Below are positions 20,889-30,209 of a DNA stretch of 64,000 nucleotides, piece by piece (position 1 is the first letter of the stretch; every line of letters starts with the position of its first letter). The notes under the pieces were generated by a model. That model saw nothing but the letters and a program-made list of their open reading frames with translations, did not search any database and was not told the origin of the DNA. The translations under genes and the position numbers were made by a program. Origin of the DNA: Dromiciops gliroides. Lineage: Eukaryota > Chordata > Mammalia > Microbiotheria > Microbiotheriidae. Where the stretch lies: NCBI RefSeq assembly GCF_019393635.1, contig NC_057861.1, positions 56,309,532-56,373,531 on the forward strand, in the 5' to 3' direction.

Positions 20889-20959
20889 CAACCCCGCCCC
20901 TGCACTTCAGGCTCCTTGCTCCACGCGCGGATAATCCGCTGGTCTCCCGGACTACTACA

Positions 20960-21850
20960 GAAGACCCAGGTGCTGGATGAGCCAAGACATGGATTGGGAA
21001 GCAGCTGAGTCTGGCCATCAGTGGCCCCCAGGGCCTGGCACCACCTGTCCCTTAGCCCGTCCGACACCTCCCCTCCCATTCTCTGCTCCTCTCTGCAGTG
21101 AGATCGATGATCTCGAAGCCCCTTTGCAGGTCTGCACTGAGGGGTGGGGTTAGGGAAGCCAGCCAGGAATAGAGCTGCAACCTGGTCCTCAAGGTGCTCC
21201 CTTATCACCTTTGTACTCGGACCACGCCTTCTGAGAGGCGTGCGCTAGGGATGGGAGAAGGCACCTTACCTTAGTTAATCTACCTGTGGGGACTGAGCCC
21301 CTCTCCTCCCCACCACACTCCCTCAGCCCCGGCCCTCCGAGGGTTTACAGTTCCTCCGTCAGAACTTCTGTGGAAGAGCTGGAATCCCCCTGGAGAGAAG
21401 GAGACCCTCTTGGTGAGCAACCTCAGAGGTCCCCCAGGGCGATCTCCAGCTGAGAGGTAGCATCCCTAACCAGGAATCTTTTGGCCTCCAATGAAGGGGA
21501 ACTCATTGAATACCTGGGCAGCTGGATTCGCTTTGGGACAGCTGTCATTGGCAGGAAGTATACCCTGGAAGCTAGGCAAAATATGCCTCTCTCCTACTTC
21601 CACTCTCTTACTACCTCTATGATCTTAGGTAGGAAACAACCTTCTGAGCTTCTGTTCCCTCATCTTGAATGACTGCGCGGAGTAGGCGAACGACTTGGAA
21701 GGCAGGCGGACCTGGGTTCTAGCCTTCTTCGGACATTTATTAGCTGTCACTCAACTTCAGTTTTCTCATCTGTAAGATGGGGATGATAGATAGTACCTAC
21801 ATCAGAGAGAGGGTTGTTGTGAGAATTGAATGAGATTCTATGAAGTCGTA
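20960..21850. other. Unique intergenic DNA upstream of CBARP
   Basis: No repeat or exon was recognised apart from an MIR-like shred at about 21740-21840 (CAGTTTTCTCATCTGTAAGA). Open frames are short and unconvincing. Confidence 0.5.
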
Positions 21851-21855
21851 GCAGT

Positions 21856-22018
21856 TTTGTTTTTTTGTTTTTCTTTCTTTTTTTTGGTGAGGCAATTTGG
21901 GTTAAGTGACTTGCCCAGGGTCACACAGCTAGTGTCAAGTGTTTCAGGCTGGATTTGAACTCAGGTCCTCCTGAATCTAGGGCCAGTGCTTTATCCCCTG
22001 CGCCACCTAGCTGCCCCC
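21856..22018 (-). repeat. Short tRNA-derived SINE
   Basis: Reverse copy; the head GGGGGCAGCTAGGTGGCGC ends at 22018. Confidence 0.86.
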
Positions 22019-22035
22019 AAATCAGTGTCGTTTTA

Positions 22036-22646
22036 AGTTAGTAAGGCTTATATATAAACATATGTATATATATAAACATATATATATAAACATATATATA
22101 TATAAACATATATATACATATATATGGTGTTTCAGAAGTCTTAGTGAGGTTTTAAGTTATTAAGTTGAAGCTTTAAGCTATTAAAGTATTTAGGTTTAAA
22201 ATGTTTATTTGTTTAAAATTTTATTAAGTTTCAAGTTATCAAACCTTAAAATGGCACTAAAATTCTGGGACAGCTTGTATATAGCAATATATTATATATT
22301 AGGCTTTGTATAGAAGCTTTAATAGCTTAAAACCACACTAAGACTTTTGGGATGCCTTATATAACCATATATGTATATGTATGTGTATATATATGTATGT
22401 ATACATGTATATTACTTTATAGAGGAATTTAATAGCTTAAAGCTGCACTAAGACTTTTGGGAAACCTTGTATAACTATGTGTGTATATATATAGATACAC
22501 ACACATATATGGAAATATGTGTGTGTAGCTTCTATATAAGTTTTTAAAATATATGTTTTAATAGCTTAAAGCTGCACTAAGGTTTTTGGGACACCCTATG
22601 TACTGTGTGACCCTGGGCAAGTCACTTAACCCCAATTGCCTCACTA

Positions 22647-22687
<41 letters not shown>

Positions 22688-22690
22688 ATC
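22036..22690 (+). repeat. TA-rich block with palindromic mini-transposon and tandem copies of its end
   Basis: One inverted-repeat element spans about 22126-22273: left end GGTGTTTCAGAAGTCTTAGT, right end ACTAAAATTCTGGGACAGC. Three further copies of the right end alone finish at about 22350, 22471 and 22597, at about 120-bp spacing (core GCACTAAGACTTTTGGGA). Tails are TATA/TGTA repeats and the last joins a SINE tail fragment (22603-22648) and a (TA)n run. TA flanks suggest a Tc1/mariner-type MITE; the family is inferred. Confidence 0.55.
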
Positions 22691-23300
22691 CCTTCTAGAA
22701 TTGATTTCAGTGAGAATTTACAAAATTCCTGTTGCTTTCAAGGTACTGTTGTGTAGGGGTATGTGTGTGTGTGTTGGGAGGGATGGTGTTGCAAAGACCA
22801 AAGTAAGCCCGAACAGAAAAACCTGCTTGCCTTCAAAAAGCTTGCATTGGTCAAATACTCCAAATACATGGATAAGTTTAAAAAAGGGGGGGGGGATTTA
22901 AGGAAGGAGAGAAGGGTAAAACCTGGGGGATCAGGAGTAGGAGATACCATGGGAGCTGAGCCTTGACTTTCGGAGAGATAGATTCTTCAGGGGAGAGGGA
23001 GCACATTTCAGGCCTGGAAGGCTGCTGGTGCAAAAGTATGGGAGGTGGAGATGAATGCAGGCCTTGTTTGTTAGTTAGGCCAGTTTGAGTGGAACACGGA
23101 GGACTTAAATGGGAATGAAATGAAGTCACTGTGTCAAAAGGTGCGTTAGGGTCAGCTTGGGAAGGTCTCTAAATGCCGAGCTGAAGAGTTTGTATTCTAT
23201 CCTGGAGGCACTAGAAGCCCTGAACCTTCTTGAGTGACATGGTCAGACCCCACTTGAGGAAGATCATTTCGGTAGCTGTATGGATGGATCGGGAAGGAAA
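22690..23300 (+). repeat. Second copy of the unassigned long old repeat
   Basis: GCTTGCCTTCAAAAAGCTTG, TTCAGGCCTGGAAGGCTG, TTGTATTCTATCCTGGAGGC and AGGAAGATCATTTCGGTAGC follow the same order as the element at 15105-16760. Confidence 0.5.
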
Positions 23301-23522
23301 GACCATTATTTAAAAAACAAAAGTCAGAACTGGAAGGGCTCTTAGAGAAATCATCAAGCCCCATTCTCTCATTTGCCAGATTGAGGGAGTTGTGGGTGTG
23401 AGAAGGGACACGACTCGACCAAGGTCACAAGACAAGTTTGGTGGCAGGGCCAGAGCAAGGCTCCGGGCTCCCGGGCCTCTCTGACATCTCGGAGCTCCTG
23501 GCCCCACCTGGGTGGAGGACAC

Positions 23523-23523
<1 letters not shown>

Positions 23524-23568
<45 letters not shown>
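23524..23568 (+). repeat. (GT)n microsatellite
   Basis: About 22 GT units, just upstream of the CBARP CpG island. Confidence 0.95.
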
Positions 23569-23571
<3 letters not shown>

Positions 23572-23599
23572 TTTGGGGGACGCGGGGGGGGGGGGGTGT

Positions 23600-24520
23600 C
23601 GGGATTCCTTTCTTCAGAAAGTTTGGCCTAGAAGGTGTTAACATGGGCGTGGGAAGGCTCGAGTAGGTGGGTTGAGCCTGCAGGCTTTTGGCAGGGTCTG
23701 GAGAAGCGGGTGGGAGTCCGAGCTCCGGGCAGACGCTTCCGCGCACAGCCTGACCCGGGTACCAGGACACCGGGGGCGGGAAGGAAGGGGTGGGGGCTCC
23801 TTCCACCTCGGCTCCCAGCTCCCCGACGCCCCGCCCCACCCGGAGCACGGGAGAGAGGGAGGGAACGTGGGGGCGCGCGGGGAGGGCGCGCGCGAGCGCG
23901 GGATTCTGGTCACGTGCTGCTCCCTTGCTCCCTCTGGAGGCCCCCCTCCTCCCCCTTCCCGTCCCCTCCCCTCGGGTGCGGGGGTGGGTGGGACTGAAAC
24001 TCAAAGGTTTCATTCATAAATTCTCCGCCTTTTAAATCGCTACCCAGGCGCCGGGCAGCAAGCGCAGCGAGCTGAGCCCAGCCGAGCCCAGCGGAGCCGA
24101 GCAGGGAGCGAGCGCCGCGGCTGCGCCCAGTCCATGGCCCGCGCGCCCCGCCACCGAGGAGGTGAGTGCGCCCGGACGCCTGCCCGCCCGCCTGGCCTGC
24201 CGGCGCCGGCCCCGGCCCCTGTGCTGGCTCCTGGGAAGGCGTACGGAAGCTCGGTCGGGGGAGTTCGCGGGCGAGCGGGCGGGTCTGGCCCAGCCTTGCG
24301 CCCTGCGCCCCGGCGCTCCGAGGGACGCCGGCTCCCCCAGAGCAGCCCCTGGCTCGAGCTGGGGCTCCCGGCCCTCCCTTCCCTGCCCGATCTCGGGGTG
24401 TGCAGGGGGAATCCAGGCTGAGGCCTGAGCAGAGCCGGGGGAGGAGACCCCGAACCCCGGCACCACTCGGTTCTCTGCTCCCCGCCCCCCTCCCCCCGTT
24501 TCCAAGGGCTCCGTGTGCGT
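23600..24520 (+). promoter_or_regulatory. CBARP: CpG-island promoter and inferred non-coding exon 1 of CBARP
   Basis: A dense CpG island with an E-box GTCACGTG at 23909-23916, purine-rich and GC-box sequence, and an AT-rich patch (CATTCATAAATT, CTTTTAAAT) at about 24010-24035. The likely first exon is about 24040-24161: it ends CGAGGAG before a strong donor GTGAGT (GT at 24162-24163). The transcript start is inferred, not seen. It is on the correct strand and upstream of the first coding exon. Confidence 0.65.
24134..24161 (+). other. CBARP: Start of a possible upstream ORF in CBARP exon 1
   Basis: ATGGCC at 24134 opens a frame that crosses the inferred exon 1-exon 2 junction and stops at TGA 30163-30165, 18 codons in all. 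That stop overlaps the main ATG at 30162-30164 as ATGA. It depends on the inferred splice. Confidence 0.5.
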
Positions 24521-24530
24521 GTGGTGAGTG

Positions 24531-24532
24531 CG

Positions 24533-24564
<32 letters not shown>
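24531..24564 (+). repeat. (GT)n microsatellite
   Basis: GT repeat at the 3' edge of the CBARP CpG island. Confidence 0.9.
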
Positions 24565-26047
24565 CTCTCGCGTGTGTCAACCTGAACTCATTTCCTAACC
24601 TACATCCACTCCAGCGCATTGACCCACTTGTTTCCAGGAGAGAAACTGGGTGATTTCACCCCAGCTTGGCCTCCTTCCTTAAGCATCAATGGCCAGGGGG
24701 CTCGGAGGGAAGAGCAGAGGATTCCCAAGGCTGGTCTTCAGGAGCTCTCCATGGTGTAGACAGAGCTAACCTTGGCTTGAGTCAGAAAACAAGCCCTTTT
24801 AGTACCTGTCCAGTTACTGACAGTTCTGTGACCTTGGAGAAAATCTCTCCTTGTCTCCTGGACTCAGTTTCCCCATCTCTACAATGACGGGTTCGGAATA
24901 GGTGATCCCTAAGATCCTTCCCAGTGTTGACTGTTGTTTTAATGTGCCTCCTAGGTCTAAGATCTTAATTTCAGGAGTAAACTTTCATAAAGGGGGAGTG
25001 TTTTCTTGGGTAGGAATGGGGCAGGGAGGCGCCCAGAACTTGGTGTGATGGGGAGATAGCCCTCTTTAGCTTTTTTCTTGAGTCCCCTTGGAGTTAGTCT
25101 GGGAGGTGAGCCTAGACCTTGCAGATCTCACTCCTTCTAGCTTTTGCTGCCCCCATGGAGTAGTGCGGAGGGAGTGTGACAGTCCCCAAAGCAGGTCCTC
25201 CCAAGGATTCCAAACTGTTTCCAGATGGAATTCTCTCTCCATGCCCCTTTTGGGCAATGGGAAGCCAGAGTGCCCGATGACACTGGACAGCCTGGGGCTG
25301 GTCCTGTCCTGAGGTGAACTCGTGTCAGCAGGGAAGATGCTGGACATGCAAGGTGGGCACAGAAGGGCCGGGCTGAGGAGCTGCCTGCTGGGGTCTTAGG
25401 GGGGCAAGGGATGAGGGAATATATCCAGCCTTTTTCTAGGCCAGGATGGCTTGTGTTAGGTGGCCAGAAAGATCTCTTTCACCAATGAAATTATCTGTGA
25501 TATGATTGGAGGAACTCCTGTCCCCAGATCTGCCTTCCCCAGGTTGGCAGATGACAGCCTTGTTCCAAGCTTCTCCTTTGGGTGCAGGGAGAGGCAGGAC
25601 CTTTTTCTGAGAAAAGGGGCAAGGAGCAAGCCCAGCAAAGAGGGAGAGGAAGCCTGGGCTGGTTGGGGAGCTCAGAGCACTGGAACGGGGTGAGGGTTTT
25701 GGTATTTTAAAAGAGGCAGGATGGGGCAGTAGCAGCAGCAGCAGCTAGAACCCTCCCTAGAAACCCCAAATAGGTTTCATATTCTGCCTTTTTTGGGGGA
25801 AGTGGGGGAGGGACTGGAATTCACCCCAGAACTGGGCTTTTTGGATGTTATTAGTCCTCCAGGACTAGAGAAAGAGGCTTCTAATATCTGGGTTGGAGAC
25901 TAAATGTCAGACTTGTAGAGGATGGGGGTGGGGTGGGGTGTCCCGGGTATTTTAAGCCTGGCCCTGCTTGTCTATCTGTCCCCCAACACTTTGGGGATGA
26001 TCCTCTGATCTAGGTGGGCAGTTGTTGTGTCTGGGATTACTGTGATG

Positions 26048-26076
<29 letters not shown>
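26048..26076 (+). repeat. (GT)n microsatellite
   Basis: About 14 GT units in CBARP intron 1. Confidence 0.93.
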
Positions 26077-26078
<2 letters not shown>

Positions 26079-26404
26079 CACACTCACATAAACTCACCCT
26101 CCCTCTCTTCCCCCAGATCTCTTCCCATCCCCCCTCAGATAGAGGTTTGACCTCCCCTCAGCAGGTACCACTCAGGAGGGTGGAGTTACAGGCTTTACTT
26201 CCCTGATGTATTACTTAACTTTCCTCAGTTTCCTGGACATCTGAAGATCTTAAAGCACTTATGTTAAATTCATGCCTCTCCCCTGGTCAGGGGGTGCTGG
26301 GGGCACATGAAAGGGGGTGGAGGAGTAATGTGATATGCTGAAAGCCATTCCCTAAATTGGAGATTAGAGTGGGAAGGGAAGGACAAGGCCCTAAGAGTTA
26401 GTCC

Positions 26405-27040
26405 ATTCTCTTAGAATATCAGAGGAAGGAGGGCCCTCAGAACATGAAATATCAGAGCTGGGAGGGCTCTTAGAACCCAAGATGTCAGAGCTGGGAAGGA
26501 CCTTAGAGCCCAGGATGTCAGAGTTGGGAGGGCCCTTAGAACATAGATTGTCAGAGCTGGGAGGGGCTTTAGAACCCAGGATGTCAGAGATGTTGGTGGG
26601 GGGTGCCCTTAGAACCCAGGATGTTAGAGTTGGGAGGGTCCTTAGAACCCAAGATGTCAGAGTGGGAAGGGCCTGAAGAACATGAACTTTCAGAGCTGGG
26701 AAAGGCCTTAGAACCCAGGATGTTAGAGCTGGGAGGGCCCTTAAAACATTGGCTCTCTTTTTTTTTTTCTTCTTTTTTTGCAGGCAATAGGGGGTTAAGT
26801 GACTTGCCCAGGGTCACACAGCTAGTAAGTGTCAAATGTCTGAGGCCGGATTTGAACTCAGGTACTCCTGAATCCAGGGCCGGTGCTTTAACCACTGCAC
26901 CATCTAGCTGCCCCCCAAAACATTGGCTCTCAAAGCTGAGAGGGCACTTAGAGTATACCTAGCCAAATTCTCATTTTATAGATGAGTAAACTGAGGCTCA
27001 GAGAGAAGGGACTTGACCAAGGTCACACAATTAGTTAATG
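26405..27040 (+). repeat. 33-bp minisatellite (about 10 units) joined to an MIR-like tail
   Basis: Units of the TTAGAACCCAGGATGTCAG / AGCTGGGAGGGCC type run from 26405 to 26745. After a SINE (26758-26916) the sequence continues with one more head-like unit and then TTTATAGATGAGTAAACTGA and CAAGGTCACACAATTAG, an MIR-type tail. The layout matches 18670-19180. Confidence 0.78.
26758..26916 (-). repeat. Short tRNA-derived SINE
   Basis: Perfect 15-bp target duplication AAAACATTGGCTCTC at 26743-26757 and 26917-26931, which implies a fairly recent insertion. Confidence 0.92.
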
Positions 27041-27992
27041 GCTGATCCAGGAACCAGCATTTAACCCCCTCCCTCCCTTCACAAATGGGCTTCCCATCAA
27101 GACTTCCCTATAGGACTCAGTTTCCCTGGGGGTCCCCCAGGGGTCTGGGGGAGAAGCAGCTCCAGGGCTGTCTTTCAGCTGGTGAGGGCCTTCTTCTCTT
27201 CCCTGCTTCATCTTTGGTAGGATTTCAAGGCACGTTCCCACAGTTTTTTATGGATACAAATCTCCAGAGTCATCCCATTTGAGCCTTGTAGCCACTGTCC
27301 AGAGTGCAGAAAACCAGATGAGGAAAGCCGGGTTTGGAAAAGGGAAGTCTCCCAGCCCATAGAGCTAGTAAGTGGTGGAGGCTTGGCCAGTTCTGAGGAA
27401 GGTGGGCAAAGAGCCTGCCAGATGTGGATCCTGAAGGAGAAAGAGTCCTGGGGAGAGGGCTCGCCTGCTGCCCTTGAGTCCGGAGCAGGGCCTTTCTTGG
27501 ATCCTGGTCCCTTTTCTCCAGGGTGTCTCCTCTTGAAGCCCAGGACCAGTGTCACCTGTAGATGGAAATCCATCTTCTTGTAGGGGCCCAGTACACTGAC
27601 CCCCTCCAGCCCTACCTTTAGAGGAGCAGAGGTTTGACGGGGACCCCTCTCCCAGCACCCGCATTTAACAGATGAGGAAACTGAAGTTCAGAGAAGGGCT
27701 ACAAGATTTTGAAGTGAGCCCCTGATAAAGTCAGAATTCAGGTCTTCTGAATAGAAATCCAGCGTCTTCTCTCCTCTGCTGGGCTCTGTTCCTCCCCCTC
27801 CTTCCCCCATCCTTTCGAGGCTGTGACAAGCCCATCTTCCAGCCTAGCCTGCTTCCCTAGATCCCTGGGGCCGTCCGCTTTGCCTGGTGCCCGGGTCCCA
27901 GGAGGCACCACAACAAACCCCAGCCTCCCTGGCAACCCCCCTCCTCCGCCCTCCCCCACCCTGGGCAGGAGCCGGCTTGTTCCCCTGTTCCC

Positions 27993-28006
27993 GTTGCCAT
28001 GGGAAC
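27993..28006 (+). promoter_or_regulatory. X-box-like (RFX) site in CBARP intron 1
   Basis: GTTGCCATGGGAAC matches the imperfect-palindrome consensus GTNRCCNNRGYAAC at all but one position. It lies in unique GC-rich DNA. Function is inferred. Confidence 0.45.
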
Positions 28007-30136
28007 TGGATTCTTCAGGGCTGGAACAGTTGCTGCATTCTCCTTCCTTTCCCACCCCCGGGCTGGGGGGGGGGGGACCTTGAGGCCCCTGACCCTGGGA
28101 GTGCTGGTCCTTCCTGTTTCTCCCAAAGCCCCTTGTCCCCCTTCCATCCTGGGATCCTGGGGGGGGCACAGAGCTGAAGGCCTCTCCATGTCCCCCCCAC
28201 CCCAGCTGGACATTTCTAATCATAGCCCTCCTTGAGGGGGGGCCCACCTGGAAGAGGCAGCTGTTTCTGGGGACTTCCCCAGGGCCCCCAGCTCCCCTCT
28301 GTTCACCTAGATAAGCCTCCACAAGCCTTGCTCAGCCAGGACTCCCTCTCTGGGGCCCAATGCCAGCGCCTCACATCCCTGGGGCTCCCTGGAGGAGGGG
28401 GTGGGGAGGAGGCTCAGGCCCAGGCACTGGGAAACCCTCCCTGGTTTCTTGTTCTCGAGTCACCCCAGACTTGCTTTGGGACTTTGGGCCAGTCCCTTCT
28501 CTGAGCTTCACTTTCCCTTCTTGTCAAAATAAAGACAGGCACCTGGGGGGCCAGGGCGGGGTGGGGGGAGGGAACTGGGAGTTCAATTATTGAACTAAAA
28601 TGTTTTTGCTTCTTCCTCCTCATGGGCTAAAACCTTACCTTTTAGGAGGGGGATAATCAGTGGATGGCTGGTGGAAAGTGGGTTTTGAAAATTAATCTTA
28701 TTTTTTAATGAAAGGTTTTTATGACCAGACAGAAGCTGAAGGGCAGGAATTCAATTCAATAAACATTTATTAAGTACTGCCTATGTCTCAGACACTGTGC
28801 TAAGTGATGGAATGAAAAGAGCCCTGAATTTAGTCTGAGGACCTGGATTTGAATCCTTCCATTGCCTGTGACTTCAGTCAAGGCCCTTACCCCAACTGGG
28901 CCTCAGTTTCCTTGTCCACAAAATGAGGGGGTGGGTCCAGATGACCTTTACGTTCCCTGCCAGCTTCAAAATGATGCTAGGAGATCCCTGCAAAGCAACA
29001 CATCCTCGTGGCCCAGGGACTGGACCTGTCCTTTCCCCCTCCTGCACAGCAGGAAAATTCTCTGGGGAGCCCCTCTCTGAGGAGCCCCTCCTCCAGGCCC
29101 CATCTGGGAAAGTGCTATGGAAACCTGGACTGCTGTGGGGAGGGAGAGGGAGAGAGTACTGTTTCCTGGATTTAGGATTAGGGCCCAAAGTTTGCGTCCC
29201 ACATGCGATACTAACTGCGTTACATTGAGGCAAAATGGTGCCACCCCAGGGATAGGGCATTGGACCAGGAGGCAGGAAGACCTGGGTTCCAATCTGACTC
29301 TGGGGGAGTCACTTAACACTCTGTGCCTCAGTTTCCTCATCTGTAAAATTAGGGGGCTGGGTTCAGTGGCCTATAAGGTTCTTTCTAGCTCTAAACTTAG
29401 CATCTTAGGAAGTTCTTTTCATCTCTGGGAGACTCAGTTTTCACATCCTGAAAATGGAATCCTGCCTCCAACCCTTGTTTTATGACCATGGGGCAAGTGG
29501 CTTTATTTTAATGAGTCTTATTTTCTCCATCTGTAAGACGGGTCTTTTTTACCTCACCACTCCCCTGGGAATGTCGGAGCGTTATAGTCATGAGGGCCCT
29601 TCATTATTATTATCATGTGGGGGAGGGAGGAGCCCAGGTGTGGGTCCCCAAATATTGTCTCTTCACCCCCACACCATGTACCATGCACACATCCTCCCTG
29701 AGACCCCGAGGACTGGGGGGGAGGGACCCAACATCTTGTCTCCCTCCCTCCACCTGAGACCCTGCAGCTAGGGGAGGGGGAGGGGGAGGGGCAGGAGCCT
29801 GGCCAGGAGCTGCTGCTTCCCCAGCCAAAGCTGGGGTACGATCGAGGGGGCACCGAAGATCAACCCCAGGCGTGGTGCGCCGGGCATTGGACTTACCCTT
29901 CTGGCCGCCTCTCCATTCCCCTTTGAGATGGTTTCTATCCCATTCGGGGCTGTGGGAATGAGCAGCGAGCCTCCTGGGAGCTCGAGGGAAGAGGCTGGGG
30001 GGTGGGGGAGGGGGGAGTCAGGGGGAGTAGGCTCCCAGGGAGGGGACTGGGATTGAGCGCCCGCCCCCTCTCTTTTTCCCTCCCTTCCTCCCTCCCTCCC
30101 TCCCTCGGTGGCCCTCATCCCCGCCTTCCCTTCTAG

Positions 30137-30209
30137 GAGTTCTCTCCAGCCGGGCCAGACCATGAGCGATGACTTAACTCCATGGGACAACATCACTGCC
30201 AGTCCCACG
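30137..30209 (+). CDS. CBARP: CBARP exon 2: start codon
   Basis: The acceptor AG is at 30135-30136. The ATG at 30162 has A at -3 and opens MSDDLTPWDNITASPT; PWDNIT aligns with the human SWDNAT. The coding part is 30162-30209 (16 codons) and the donor GTGAGT follows. The human protein is longer at this end, so an alternative upstream start cannot be excluded. Confidence 0.88.

Larger units (their letters stand above)
20160..20960. promoter_or_regulatory. CpG-rich block with two CRE palindromes
   Basis: This GC-rich, CpG-rich segment lies 3 kb upstream of the main CBARP island. It contains TGACGTCA at 20822-20829 and 20881-20888, and several CCGCCCC/GGGGCGG-like GC boxes. A CCAAT on the minus strand abuts the first CRE (ATTGG at 20829-20833). 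It could be an alternative promoter of CBARP, a promoter for a minus-strand non-coding transcript, or an enhancer. No convincing exon or start codon was found. Confidence 0.5.
24162..30136 (+). other. CBARP: CBARP intron 1
   Basis: Six kb, mostly unique GC-rich DNA with a (GT)n run at 24531-24564 and another at 26048-26076. It holds a 33-bp minisatellite with SINE at 26405-27040, an MIR shred at 27665-27760, an X-box-like site at 27993-28006 and an old SINE-like remnant at about 29245-29360. No exon with known protein content was found. Confidence 0.65.

Noticed and set aside
20330-21208. A 292-codon minus-strand frame upstream of CBARP
   Set aside because: It depends on a long Cys-Val run from the CA microsatellite and GC-rich sequence and shows no recognisable domain.
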